DNA from: Ruania alkalisoli
Lineage (GTDB): Bacteria; Actinomycetota; Actinomycetes; Actinomycetales; Beutenbergiaceae
Direction of reading: 5' to 3'
NCBI RefSeq assembly: GCF_014960965.1
Contig: NZ_CP063169.1
Span: 405,581-469,580, forward strand
Length of the DNA: 64,000 nt
Shown: positions 54,661-63,703 of the stretch, one piece after another
Layout of the letters: every line of letters starts with the position of its first letter
Position numbering within the stretch: position 1 is the first letter of the stretch
Program-made: the position numbers and the translations under genes
The notes under the pieces: model-generated
What the model was told of the DNA's origin: nothing
Databases searched by the model: none
The model's input: only the letters and a program-made list of their open reading frames with translations

Positions 54661-55538
54661 GCGAGATGACCACTGACACCACAATGACTGCACCCCAGCG
54701 CGCCACGAAAGGTCCGCGCCCCCGCATCCTCGCCCACACCGGGCTGATCGCGATCGCCGTGCTGATGATGTACCCGCTGGTGTGGATGATCTCCAGCTCA
54801 TTGAAGCCGGAGAGTGAGATCTTCAGCTCGCCGGGGCTGATCCCGCAGGAGTGGACGCTGAGCAACTACATCGAGGGGTGGAACGGGATCCAGCGCCCGT
54901 TCTCCCACTACATGCTGAACTCGATCCTCATCGCCGTGATCGCGGTGCTCGGGAACGTGATCGCGTGCTCGCTCGCGGCCTATGCCTTCGCACGGCTGCA
55001 CTTCCCGCTGAAGCGGACCCTGTTCGCGATCATGCTCGGCACGATGATGCTGCCGATCCACGTGCAGATCATCCCGCAGTACATCATCTTCGACTCGCTC
55101 GCCTGGCTGGACACGTTCCTGCCGCTGGTGGTGCCGAAGTTCCTCGCCGTGGACGCGTTCTTCATCTTCCTGATCGTGCAGTTCATCCGCGGTATCCCGA
55201 AGGAGCTGGACTTCGCTGCCCGGGTGGACGGCTGTGGCCCGGTGAACATCTTCTTCCGGATCATCCTGCCGCTGCTCAAGCCGGCGCTGGTGACCACGGC
55301 GATCTTCACGTTCATCTGGTCCTACAACGACTTCTTCGCCCAGGTGATCTTCCTCTCCAGCAACGAGAACTTCACCGCACCGCTGGCGTTGAAGCTGTTC
55401 CTGGACCAGTCCACGGTCTCCTCGTGGGGTCCGATGTTCGCGATGAGCGTGGTCTCCCTGGTGCCCCTGTTCGCGTTCTTCCTGTTCTTCCAGCGTGGAC
55501 TGATCGAAGGGATCGCCACCACGGGGTTCAAAGGATGA
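54657..55538 (+). CDS. ABC sugar transporter permease (MalG-like)
   Basis: A 293-aa membrane protein with six helices, starting IAVLMMYPLVWMISSSLKPESEIF as MalG-type subunits do. The EAA loop is ELDFAARVDGCGPVNIFFRIILPLLKP. It is coupled to the upstream permease by an ATGA overlap. It completes the importer, which should take up an oligosaccharide, possibly sulfated given three sulfatases further along the same strand. Confidence 0.93.
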   Translation: MSEMTTDTTMTAPQRATKGPRPRILAHTGLIAIAVLMMYPLVWMISSSLKPESEIFSSPGLIPQEWTLSNYIEGWNGIQRPFSHYMLNSILIAVIAVLGNVIACSLAAYAFARLHFPLKRTLFAIMLGTMMLPIHVQIIPQYIIFDSLAWLDTFLPLVVPKFLAVDAFFIFLIVQFIRGIPKELDFAARVDGCGPVNIFFRIILPLLKPALVTTAIFTFIWSYNDFFAQVIFLSSNENFTAPLALKLFLDQSTVSSWGPMFAMSVVSLVPLFAFFLFFQRGLIEGIATTGFKG

Positions 55539-55554
55539 GTGGGAGGAGCAAGGG

Positions 55555-56187
55555 ATGAGCGCGAGTACCGTCACCGGCGCCCGCCCCCGCGACGTCACCG
55601 CCGGCTCCCTGTACCGGTCGCTCGCGGCGGCCAGCGACATGGTGCTGCTGAACCTGGTCTGGTTGCTCGCCTCCCTTCCGGTGGTCACCTTCGTCCCGGC
55701 GACGGCGGCCCTGTTCTCGGTGCTGCGCGATCGACGTCTCGGCTCCGAGGTGACGCCGGTAGTCGCGTTCGCGCGTGCCCTGCGCACCGATCTACGACGG
55801 CGCACCCTCCTCGGTCTCGGATGGCTGGCCGTGGCCGGGGTGCTTGCCGTGGATGTCGTGATCGTCCAGCAGATGGGAGCCGGGGCCTCGATGGTGCTCG
55901 GCGTGATCACCGGGGCGCTCGCGCTGTTGTTCGCTGGCGCCTCCACCGTGCTGTTCCTCGTCATCGTCTCCTACGACCTGCCGTGGCGCGGGCTGCTGCG
56001 CACGACGGCGACCCTCACTCTGGCCATGCCGGTGCACGTGGCGGGCGCCCTGCTGACGCTCGTCACCGCCCTCGCCGTCACGGCGGTCTCGCCACTGGCC
56101 GGCGCGCTCGTGGCGGGCAGCGGCGCTGCCTGGGCGATCGACCGGATCGTGGCGAGAGGACTACGGGCTCGAGGGGCGCCGTCGTGA
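55555..56187 (+). CDS. DUF624 (YesL-like) membrane protein
   Basis: A 210-aa protein with about five hydrophobic helices, preceded by GGAGGAGCAAGGG. The opening region LYRSLAAASDMVLLNLVWLLASLPVVTFVPATAALFSVLRD is the DUF624 signature. This family is regularly found beside CUT1 oligosaccharide importers (YesL of Bacillus lies in a rhamnogalacturonan cluster), and its role is unknown. It sits 16 nt after the second permease, so it belongs to the same operon. Confidence 0.88.
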   Translation: MSASTVTGARPRDVTAGSLYRSLAAASDMVLLNLVWLLASLPVVTFVPATAALFSVLRDRRLGSEVTPVVAFARALRTDLRRRTLLGLGWLAVAGVLAVDVVIVQQMGAGASMVLGVITGALALLFAGASTVLFLVIVSYDLPWRGLLRTTATLTLAMPVHVAGALLTLVTALAVTAVSPLAGALVAGSGAAWAIDRIVARGLRARGAPS

Positions 56188-56227
56188 TCCCCACGCCTAC
56201 TGATAACCGAGAAGAAGGGATGTGTTC

Positions 56228-57625
56228 GTGACGCGGCGACCGAATGTGTTGGTGGTGCTGACTGATCAGTGGAGGGCTCAGGCGACCGGTTACGCCGGCG
56301 ACCAGAATGTCGCGACGCCGGTGCTGGACGCCTTGGCGGCGGAGTCGGTGAACTTCACTCAGGCGGTCTCCGGGACCCCGGTGTGCTGCCCGGCGCGGGC
56401 GAGCATGCTCACCGGCCAGTACCCACTCCAGCACGGGGTCTACATCAACGACGTCGAACTGCGACCGAACGGGTCCACACTCGCGGAGGAACTGGCAGCC
56501 GCCGGCTACCGCACGGGGTACATCGGCAAGTGGCACCTGTACGGCAGCCCGGACGGCAACTACGGCCGCCGCAAGCTCCCGGTCCCACGGGCGAAGCGGT
56601 TCGGGTTCGAGTACTGGAAAGCGGCCGAGTGCACCCACGACTACAACAGCTCGCTCTACTTCGACGGTGACGACCCCGAGCCGAAGACCTGGCCCGGCTA
56701 CGACGCCCACGCCCAGACCGAGGATGCGTGCGAGTTCATCACCGGCGCCGCAGCGGGTCAGGACCCGTACTTCCTGATGCTCTCCTACGGGCCGCCGCAC
56801 TTCCCGCTGCACACCGCGCCCGAGGAGTACCGGCGCCGTTACGCCGACGCGGACGTTTCTCTGCGACCGAATGTACCGGAGGAGATGGCGGAGGAATCGG
56901 AGGAGGCGCTGCGCGGCTACTACGCCCACATCGCCGCCCTGGATGACTGCCTGGCCCAGTTGCTGGCAGCGGTGGAGGCCAGCGGTGCGGCCGAGGACAC
57001 GATCGTGGTGTTCGCCTCCGACCACGGCGACATGATGGGCTCCCACGGCATCCGCCACGACGTCAAAGTCTGCCCCTGGGACGAAGCCGTCCGCGTGCCG
57101 ATGCTGATCCGCTACCCCCGCCGATTCGGGCGCTCAGGCCGCAGGGATACCTCACCGTTCGACATGCCCGACCTGATGCCCACGTTGCTGGGCCTGTGCG
57201 ACCTGCCGGTACCCGGCCACGTCACCGGCACCGACGTCTTCGGGCGGCGGCCCGCACACCGCGCCCATTCGTCGTTCCTGTCGTTACCGGTGCCGATCCT
57301 GTGGGCACGCTCCTACAACCTGGACGCCTACCGCGGCATCCGCACCACGACCCACACCTATGTCCGCACCCGCACGGGCCCCTGGCTGCTCTACGACAAC
57401 GTGGCCGATCCGTACCAGCAGCAGAACCTCTGCGACCAGCCCGAGGCCGCGGGCGTGCAAAGGGACCTCGACGCCGAGTTGGACCGCTGGTTGGCCGACC
57501 TCGGAGACGACTTCGCACCACCGGAGACGTACCTACGCGCCGACAGCCTCGAGCACTACCTCGAAGTCAACACCCCGGTGGGTACGGTGCCCACGGACGA
57601 CGGCGTCACACCGGTCGGTCGGTAG
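56228..57625 (+). CDS. Sulfatase (S1 type) of the ABC operon, first
   Basis: A 465-aa cytoplasmic-looking sulfatase with no signal peptide. GTG 56228 lies 7 nt after AGAAGGGA; the GTG at 56222 is too close to that site. RRPNVLVVLTDQWRAQATGYAG carries the first metal ligands. The formylglycine motif is CCPARASMLTGQY, with the first Cys as the modified residue and a second Cys next to it. VVFASDHGDMMGSHG and GYIGKWHLYG complete the metal and sulfate site. It probably desulfates sugars after import by the adjacent ABC system. Confidence 0.9.
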   Translation: MTRRPNVLVVLTDQWRAQATGYAGDQNVATPVLDALAAESVNFTQAVSGTPVCCPARASMLTGQYPLQHGVYINDVELRPNGSTLAEELAAAGYRTGYIGKWHLYGSPDGNYGRRKLPVPRAKRFGFEYWKAAECTHDYNSSLYFDGDDPEPKTWPGYDAHAQTEDACEFITGAAAGQDPYFLMLSYGPPHFPLHTAPEEYRRRYADADVSLRPNVPEEMAEESEEALRGYYAHIAALDDCLAQLLAAVEASGAAEDTIVVFASDHGDMMGSHGIRHDVKVCPWDEAVRVPMLIRYPRRFGRSGRRDTSPFDMPDLMPTLLGLCDLPVPGHVTGTDVFGRRPAHRAHSSFLSLPVPILWARSYNLDAYRGIRTTTHTYVRTRTGPWLLYDNVADPYQQQNLCDQPEAAGVQRDLDAELDRWLADLGDDFAPPETYLRADSLEHYLEVNTPVGTVPTDDGVTPVGR

Positions 57626-57680
57626 GGGCCAGCGGCTGTCGGAATCGTGCACGAGAGCGACATCGGTGCCACCTCGCTGC

Positions 57681-57732
57681 TTGACCCGGACAACGAGGGA
57701 CACGTAAGGTCAAAATGAAACGTATAAATTTG
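57681..57732 (+). promoter_or_regulatory. Probable promoter and imperfect operator before the GH13 gene
   Basis: TTGACC (57681-57686) and TAAGGT (57705-57710) are 18 bp apart. An AT-rich imperfect palindrome, CAAAATGAAACG-TATAAATTTG style (57711-57732, 8 of 11 positions paired, central CG), follows directly after the -10. The order promoter-then-operator is the same as at 52220-52263, but the core differs, so another LacI-type repressor may act here. It would allow GH13 and the two following sulfatases to be expressed separately. Confidence 0.45.
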
Positions 57733-57749
57733 TGGAACGGAGCCAGACG

Positions 57750-59435
57750 GTGACAGACGCCGAGGGACTCGAGGGCGTGTCTCGTCCACGACCAGGTGGC
57801 ACAGTGCTCAGCGGCGACGCCGACTGGTGGCGCCAGGCCGTCGTCTACCAGATCTACCCCCGCTCCTTTGCCGACTCCAACGGCGACGGCATCGGCGACC
57901 TGCCCGGGATCACCAGCCGCGTGCCCTACCTGCGTGACCTCGGAGTTGACGCCGTCTGGTTGAGCCCGTTCTACCCCTCGGCGCTCGCCGACGGCGGCTA
58001 CGACGTGGACGACTACCGGAACGTTGACCCCCGCTTCGGCACTCTCTACGACTTCGACACCATGCTCGCCGCGCTCACCGAGGCCGGAATCAAGCTCATC
58101 ATCGACATCGTGCCCAACCACACCTCGAACCGGCACGAGTGGTTCCAGGCAGCTCTGGCGGCCCCGAAGGGGTCGCCAGAGCGCGACAAGTACCTCTTCC
58201 GGGACGGCACTGGTCCCGACGGCGAGGAGCCGCCGTCCGATTGGACCAGCGCCTTCGGCGGCTCCGCATGGGAGCGCGTGGAGGACGGTCAGTGGTATCT
58301 GCACCGCTTCGCGGTGGAGCAGCCCGATCTGAACTGGGACAACCGTGAGGTCCGGGAGGACTTCCTGCAGACGTTGCGATTCTGGTCCGACCGTGGGGTG
58401 GCGGGTTTCCGGGTGGACGTGGCGCACATGACCGCCAAGCGGTTGCCGGACGAGTTGCCCACGATGGAGCAGTTGCGAGCGATGCCCTTCGACGGCAACC
58501 ACCCCACCCTGGACCGGGACGAGGTGCACGAGATCTACGCCGAGTGGCGTGAGGTATTCAACTCCTACGACCCACCGCGCACCGCCGTGGCCGAAGCCTG
58601 GGTGCCGGCACACCGGCGAGCTCGCTATGCCAGTGCTGAGGGTCTGGGCCAGGCATTCAACTTCGATCTGCTGCAGGCCCCGTTCGAGGCCGATGCGTTC
58701 CGTGACGTGATCGCCCGCAACCTCGACCTCGCCGTACAGAGCGGTTCCTCCACCACCTGGGTGCTCTCCAACCACGATCTGGTGCGGCATGCCACCCGCT
58801 ACGGGCTGCCGCACGACCCGGAGGAGTTCAAGCAGGGCCGGACGTGGCTGCTCAGCCGTGGGACCGAGCCGGTGCTGGAGGCCGACCGGGGGCTGCGCCG
58901 CGCGCGCGCCGCGACGATGCTCGAGTTGGCCCTGCCCGGATCGGCCTACGTGTATCAGGGTGAGGAGCTCGGGCTGCATGAGGTGGCGGACATTCCCGAC
59001 GACGCCCGGCAGGATCCAACGTTCGCTCGCAAGCCGGGCCGTGACGTCGGCCGTGACGGCGTCCGGGTGCCGCTGCCGTGGACCGCAACGGGGGAGTCCT
59101 ATGGGTTTGGTCCCGGTGCTGCGCATCTGCCGCAACCGGAGTGGTTCGCCGAGGTGGCCGCCTCCGGCCAGTCCGACGATCCGACCTCGACCTTGTCCTT
59201 GTACCGCGAGGCCATTGCGACGCGGCACCGGTTGCAGTGCGAGGAGCAACTGGAGTGGGTGGACACCGGACACGAGGACGTCCTCGCCTTCTCCCGCCCG
59301 AACGGCTGGACCTGCGTGACCAACTTCAGCGCCAAGCCCGTAGATCTGCCTGCCGGGCACGTGCTGCTCGCCAGCGCTGAACTCGACGCCGAGGGACGCC
59401 TACCTGCGGAGACGACGGTGTGGTTGCAGCGATGA
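57750..59435 (+). CDS. GH13 alpha-glucosidase / oligo-1,6-glucosidase type
   Basis: A 561-aa cytoplasmic glycosidase of the alpha-amylase family. GTG 57750 has CGGAG 7 nt upstream and fits the family N-terminus (DWWRQAVVYQIYPRSFADSNGDGIGDLPGI). Catalytic residues are the Asp in GFRVDVAHM, the Glu in TAVAEAWVP and the Asp in LSNHD; DIVPNHTSNRHEWF is the second conserved region. This is the GH13 subgroup that hydrolyses short alpha-glucosides. Its presence between sulfatases suggests that the imported oligosaccharide contains alpha-glucosyl (or similar) links. Its stop overlaps the next sulfatase start. Confidence 0.93.
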   Translation: MTDAEGLEGVSRPRPGGTVLSGDADWWRQAVVYQIYPRSFADSNGDGIGDLPGITSRVPYLRDLGVDAVWLSPFYPSALADGGYDVDDYRNVDPRFGTLYDFDTMLAALTEAGIKLIIDIVPNHTSNRHEWFQAALAAPKGSPERDKYLFRDGTGPDGEEPPSDWTSAFGGSAWERVEDGQWYLHRFAVEQPDLNWDNREVREDFLQTLRFWSDRGVAGFRVDVAHMTAKRLPDELPTMEQLRAMPFDGNHPTLDRDEVHEIYAEWREVFNSYDPPRTAVAEAWVPAHRRARYASAEGLGQAFNFDLLQAPFEADAFRDVIARNLDLAVQSGSSTTWVLSNHDLVRHATRYGLPHDPEEFKQGRTWLLSRGTEPVLEADRGLRRARAATMLELALPGSAYVYQGEELGLHEVADIPDDARQDPTFARKPGRDVGRDGVRVPLPWTATGESYGFGPGAAHLPQPEWFAEVAASGQSDDPTSTLSLYREAIATRHRLQCEEQLEWVDTGHEDVLAFSRPNGWTCVTNFSAKPVDLPAGHVLLASAELDAEGRLPAETTVWLQR

Positions 59436-60928
59436 GTGCGGACCACCCCGACCTCGACCCGACCCGCCGACCGGAGCCCGCACCCGTGACGACACCGAAT
59501 GTTCTGCTCCTGCACTGCCACGACCTCGGTCGCTACCTCGGTTCCTATGGGATCGACACGGTGCAGACCCCGCACCTGGATGCGTTGGCAGCTGACGGCG
59601 TCCGGTTCGATCAGGCCTTCTGCACGGCCCCGCAGTGCAGCCCCTCGAGGGCGTCGCTGTTCACCGGGCGCTACCCGCACGCGGCCGGCGTGAACGGGCT
59701 CACCCACGCTCAGTTCGCGTGGGACCTGAACGACGACGAACGCCACCTGGCCCTGGAGCTGCAGGAGGCGGGGTATGCCACCTCGTTGCTGGGCGTGCAG
59801 CACGAGTCCCGCGGCAACGGCTCCACCGAGGCGATGGCCGCACGGCTGGGTTTCGACCGGCTGGTGTTGGATCGGGAGATCGGCCACCCCTGCAAGGCCG
59901 AGGACGTGGCCACCCATGCGCGGGACGAGATCACGCGGTTCGCTGCGGGGGATCGGCCCTTCTACCTGCAGGTGGGCTTCGTCGAACCGCACCGGCTCCC
60001 CGGGTTCAGCCGCTCCGAGCCTGGGTATATGGGCTTCATCAGCGACTACATGGAGCCCGACGACGAGCGCGGCGTCACGATCCCGCCTTACATCGCCGAC
60101 GAGGGTGAGAGCACCCGGGACGAGCTGGCCGAACTGCAGGGCGCGATCCGTTACCTCGATGCCCAGGTGGGCTGCGTCTTCGCGGCCCTCGAGGAGACGG
60201 GGCAGGCCGAGAACACGCTCGTCATCTTCACCACCGACCACGGAGTCGCACTGCCGCGGGCGAAGTGCGCACTCTACGATCCCGGGCTGGAGGTCGCCTG
60301 GGTCATGCGCTGCCCGGCCTTGGGCTGGACGGGCGGGATGCGCGTTGATGAGATGGTCTCCAACATCGACCTGTTCCCGACCGTGCTCGAGGTTGCAGGC
60401 GTCCGTCCGCGGAACGAGATCCACGGCCGCAGCCTCCGGCCCTTGCTGGACCGGACCGATGCTGCCTCAGGAGCCGATGCTGCTGGACCCGGCGGACGAG
60501 GCACGCTGGCGGTAGAGCGCCATCCTGGCCGCTCACACATCTTCGGTGAAATGACCTATCACGACTACTACGATCCCCGCCGGTGCGTGCGCAGCAGGAG
60601 CCACAAGCTGATCGCGAACTTCACCGCGGCGCCGGAGTTCATGGACTCCTCCCAGTCGTGGCGGCCACGGACGATGCCGACCACGCCGGTGCGCGCCTAC
60701 CACCCGCCCATCGAGCTGTACGACCTGCGCACTGATCCGCATGAGACCCAGAACGTGGCCGACGAGGCTGGATACGCCGAGATTCGCGCTGAACTGCTCC
60801 GCGAGCTGTATACCTGGATGCGGGAGACTGGCGATCCGCTGCTCGGTGGGGCTGTGACGAGCCCGTTGCATGAGCTATCGGTGTCGCTGCTTGCCGCAGC
60901 CGGGGAACCGGTCGCCAGCTCTGGCTGA
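59432..60928 (+). CDS. Sulfatase (S1 type) of the ABC operon, second
   Basis: A 498-aa sulfatase translationally coupled to GH13 by an ATGA overlap, which fixes the start at 59432. No signal peptide. The metal-binding start is PNVLLLHCHDLGRYLGSYG (HDLG instead of the more common TDQ). The formylglycine motif is CSPSRASLFTGRYPHAAG, and IFTTDHGVALPRAKCALYDPG carries the later ligands. These variants match heparan-N-sulfatase-like (sulfamidase-type) members of the family, but the substrate cannot be fixed by eye. Confidence 0.9.
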   Translation: MSADHPDLDPTRRPEPAPVTTPNVLLLHCHDLGRYLGSYGIDTVQTPHLDALAADGVRFDQAFCTAPQCSPSRASLFTGRYPHAAGVNGLTHAQFAWDLNDDERHLALELQEAGYATSLLGVQHESRGNGSTEAMAARLGFDRLVLDREIGHPCKAEDVATHARDEITRFAAGDRPFYLQVGFVEPHRLPGFSRSEPGYMGFISDYMEPDDERGVTIPPYIADEGESTRDELAELQGAIRYLDAQVGCVFAALEETGQAENTLVIFTTDHGVALPRAKCALYDPGLEVAWVMRCPALGWTGGMRVDEMVSNIDLFPTVLEVAGVRPRNEIHGRSLRPLLDRTDAASGADAAGPGGRGTLAVERHPGRSHIFGEMTYHDYYDPRRCVRSRSHKLIANFTAAPEFMDSSQSWRPRTMPTTPVRAYHPPIELYDLRTDPHETQNVADEAGYAEIRAELLRELYTWMRETGDPLLGGAVTSPLHELSVSLLAAAGEPVASSG

Positions 60929-60986
60929 GAGCCCGGGAGCGGATCCGGTGCCGAACGCCCCATGCTGCGGGGACTGACGGAAGGGT

Positions 60987-62789
60987 ATGAGTGTGCGCGC
61001 GATCGTGGTGATGTACGACAGTCTGAACCGGGAGTACCTGACTCCCTATGCGCCATGTGGGATCGAGACTCCCAACTTCGAACGGTTGGCCGCCCGGTCG
61101 GTGCGCTTCGACACGTGTTATGTGGGGTCGATGCCGTGCATGCCGGCCCGCCGGGAGATGCACACCGGGCGGTACAACTTCCTGCACCGTGGGTGGGGGC
61201 CGTTGGAGCCGTTCGACGATTCGGTGCCGCGGATGCTGGGGCAGGCCGGGGTCACCACACATCTGGCCACCGATCACATGCACTACTGGGAGGACGGTGG
61301 GGCCACGTATCACACCCGGTATGGCACGTCCTCGCTGATCCGTGGTCAGCAGGGGGATCCGTGGAAGGGGCGGGTGGCTGACCCGGACGTGGGTGCAGAG
61401 CTGCGGATCCACCGCAACGGCACGTGGCGCCAGGATCAGATCAACCGCTCCTACATCAACGGCCTGGCCGAGTATCCGCAGACCTTGACCTTCGACGCCG
61501 GGTTGGAGTTCATCTCCGACAACGCCGACGAGCAGGGCTGGTTCGTGCAGATCGAGACCTTCGACCCGCACGAGCCGTTCGACGCGGCGGAGGAGTTCCG
61601 CTCCCGGTACGGGGGTCGTTCACCGGAGATGGCGCACTACGACTGGCCCGAGTACCAGGCCGTGCTCGAGGACGATGACGTCGCTGAGCAGGTGCGCGGC
61701 CACTACTCGGCCCTGGTCTCCCAGTGCGATGCCTCGTTGGGGCGCGTGCTCGATGCCATGGACGCCCACAACCTGTGGGAGGACACGATGCTGATCGTGT
61801 GCACCGACCACGGGTTCCTCCTCGGCGAGCACGACCGGTGGGGCAAGGGGATGCCGTGGTTCGAGGAGACCGCGCACACCCCGTTGTTCGTCTGGGATCC
61901 GGTCGCCGGGGCGGCCGGAACCAGCACCGATGCGCTGGTACAGACCATCGATATCGGGCCCACACTGCTCGATCACTTCGGTGTGGCCCCGACGCCGCGG
62001 ATGCAGGGCCGCTCATTGCGGGAGACCGTCCGCTCCTCGGCTCCCGTGCGCGAGTACGGACTGTTCGGCTCCTTCGGCGGGCACGTCAATATCACCGACG
62101 GCCGGTACGTCTATATGCGCGCCAGCACAGAACGTGCGAACGAGCCGCTGGTCGAGCACACGCTGATGCCCACTCGCATGCGCGGCTACTTCGCCGGCGA
62201 CACCCTCGCCGAGGCCGAGCTCGTCGACCCGCTGCCGTTCACCCAGGGGATGCCCGTGCTGCGCACCCCCGGCGCCAAGGGGCATAACCCGGGGGCGTAC
62301 GGCACACTCCTGTTCGATCTGGCCTCCGACCCAGCCCAGCGGCACCCGCTCGTGGACGACGAGATCGAGACCCGGATGACCCAGGCCCTGGTCGAAGCAA
62401 TGACCGCCAACGATGCCCCGTCCAGCCAGTTCCAACGCCTCGGCCTGCCCGAGAACGGCTCGGTGAGTGCTGGGCACCTGCTGTGCCGTAGCCAGCATGC
62501 CCAGGCATTGGCCGCCCAGCGGGCCTATGACGACGTCCCCTCGCCAGAGTCCTTCCCCTCCGGTCGCGTCGGGGTCACCTCGACCCTGCGGGAGATCCTC
62601 GACCACCCGAAAGCAGCAGTCGTGCTGCGCCGCCACATCGGCGACGTCCCGATCGGCCCCTTCGCACCAGTCGCCGAAGCCACCACCCTCTACCGCGCCG
62701 CGCCCGTGCTCTTCGGACCGCTGCCGTGGGAGAAGTTGGGTGCGCTCGCGGGTGAACTGGCGCAGGTCAGCGCGAACGTTTCGACGTGA
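60987..62789 (+). CDS. Sulfatase (S1 type) of the ABC operon, third
   Basis: A 600-aa sulfatase, longer than the others. RAIVVMYDSLNREYLTPYA holds the first metal ligand (YDSLNR type), CMPARREMHTGRYNFLHRGWGP the formylglycine motif, and LIVCTDHGFLLGEHDRWGKG the later ligands. GGAAGGG lies only 1 nt before ATG 60987 but 7 nt before GTG 60993, so the true start may be two codons later. An extra C-terminal region of about 130 residues, after SAGHLLCRSQHAQALAAQRAYDD, has no recognised domain. No signal peptide; probably cytoplasmic. Confidence 0.88.
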   Translation: MSVRAIVVMYDSLNREYLTPYAPCGIETPNFERLAARSVRFDTCYVGSMPCMPARREMHTGRYNFLHRGWGPLEPFDDSVPRMLGQAGVTTHLATDHMHYWEDGGATYHTRYGTSSLIRGQQGDPWKGRVADPDVGAELRIHRNGTWRQDQINRSYINGLAEYPQTLTFDAGLEFISDNADEQGWFVQIETFDPHEPFDAAEEFRSRYGGRSPEMAHYDWPEYQAVLEDDDVAEQVRGHYSALVSQCDASLGRVLDAMDAHNLWEDTMLIVCTDHGFLLGEHDRWGKGMPWFEETAHTPLFVWDPVAGAAGTSTDALVQTIDIGPTLLDHFGVAPTPRMQGRSLRETVRSSAPVREYGLFGSFGGHVNITDGRYVYMRASTERANEPLVEHTLMPTRMRGYFAGDTLAEAELVDPLPFTQGMPVLRTPGAKGHNPGAYGTLLFDLASDPAQRHPLVDDEIETRMTQALVEAMTANDAPSSQFQRLGLPENGSVSAGHLLCRSQHAQALAAQRAYDDVPSPESFPSGRVGVTSTLREILDHPKAAVVLRRHIGDVPIGPFAPVAEATTLYRAAPVLFGPLPWEKLGALAGELAQVSANVST

Positions 62790-62837
62790 GTTCGTGGGCC
62801 GCCAGGTGCAATGTGCTACGGGTGCTACAATTGGCTG

Positions 62838-63092
62838 ATGGAGTCGACCGTCAGTCATCGTGACCTCCGCAACAACAGCGGTGCAGTGCTGCACGCTGTG
62901 GAGACTGGGGAGTCCTACACGGTCACCAATCACGGTAAGCCGGTTGCGCGACTGGTGCCCGTGGAAGAGTCCGCTCCGGATCTTCCCCTGCACCGGCCTG
63001 CCGCGATCCGTGGCGGGTTCGGTTCGCTCCCCCGTCGCCGTGTGGCTATGTCCAGCGCGGAGGTGCTGGATGATCTGCGTGGCGACCGTTGA
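62838..63092 (+). CDS. Phd/YefM-type antitoxin
   Basis: An 84-aa antitoxin. The N-terminal DNA-binding fold is STVSHRDLRNNSGAVLHAVETGESYTVTNHGKPVARLVPVE, typical of Phd/YefM, and the C-terminal 30 residues would wrap the toxin. A -10-like TACAAT (62826-62831) lies only 6 nt before the ATG, so the transcript may be leaderless. Two GTGCTAC repeats just upstream (62814-62820 and 62822-62828 region) could be the binding site for autoregulation. Its stop codon overlaps the toxin start. Confidence 0.88.
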   Translation: MESTVSHRDLRNNSGAVLHAVETGESYTVTNHGKPVARLVPVEESAPDLPLHRPAAIRGGFGSLPRRRVAMSSAEVLDDLRGDR

Positions 63093-63478
63093 ACCGGTAC
63101 TACCTCGACACGTCCGCTGCCGCGAAGTTCCTGGTCGACGAAGCGGAGAGCGTCCGTCTCGCACAGTGGGCTGACTCTCCGGACGTTGCTCTGGTGGCGA
63201 CTCATCTACTGGAGACCGAACTGCGCCGTTTCGCTGTTCGATTCGACCTCGCACAGGTCAATGTGACGGCGATCCTCGCACGTGTCGAGATCTACAACCT
63301 GGCTCCAAGCGTGTACCGCGAAGCCGGGTTGCTACCCGGAACCACGCTCCGTTCGCTCGATGCCCTTCACCTGGCGGCGTCTATCCGTCTCGACGTGGCT
63401 GCGCTCGTCACCTACGACGTGCGACTGAGTGAAGCTGCTGCGGATGTGGGGCTTCGTGTGCACGCTCCGTCAGCCTGA
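63089..63478 (+). CDS. vapC: VapC-type PIN-domain toxin
   Basis: A 129-aa PIN ribonuclease. The start is a TTG at 63089 that overlaps the antitoxin stop (TTGA), giving MNRYYLDTSAAAKFLV with the first catalytic Asp. Further acidic residues are the Glu in LLETELRRFA, the Asp in LRSLDALHLAAS and the Asp in LVTYDVRLSEAA, so the active site looks complete. It should cleave RNA when freed from the antitoxin. Its 3' end overlaps the convergent HEPN remnant by 9 nt. Confidence 0.88.
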   Translation: MNRYYLDTSAAAKFLVDEAESVRLAQWADSPDVALVATHLLETELRRFAVRFDLAQVNVTAILARVEIYNLAPSVYREAGLLPGTTLRSLDALHLAASIRLDVAALVTYDVRLSEAAADVGLRVHAPSA

Positions 63479-63703
63479 CGGTGCCCAGCCCCTGCATCCC
63501 AGCAGTTCCTCGATCCGCGCCGCCACCTGCGGGATGTTCCGCACCAGGATGCTCCAGACGATCTCCGAGTCGACGACGTCGTAGCCGTGGGCGACCAGGT
63601 TGCGGGCATCCTTGGCGCGGCATAGCTCCAGCTCGGGGTGTGATTCGGCGAGGTCTGATCGGCCGTCACAGGGGGATCGCCTCGGCGAGGATGTCGATGT
63701 CAC
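63470..63703 (-). pseudogene. HEPN (HepT/DUF86) toxin remnant
   Basis: The last 45 or so codons encode KDARNLVAHGYDVVDSEIVWSILVRNIPQVAARIEELL, the C-terminal half of DUF86/HepT proteins, with the RNLVAH motif (RxxxxH RNase signature). The usual first 60-70 residues are missing: the preceding codons of this frame (SPRRSPCDGRSDLAESHPELE) only partly resemble the family. Together with the short MNT remnant immediately upstream, this looks like a decayed MNT/HEPN toxin-antitoxin pair. Confidence 0.6.
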
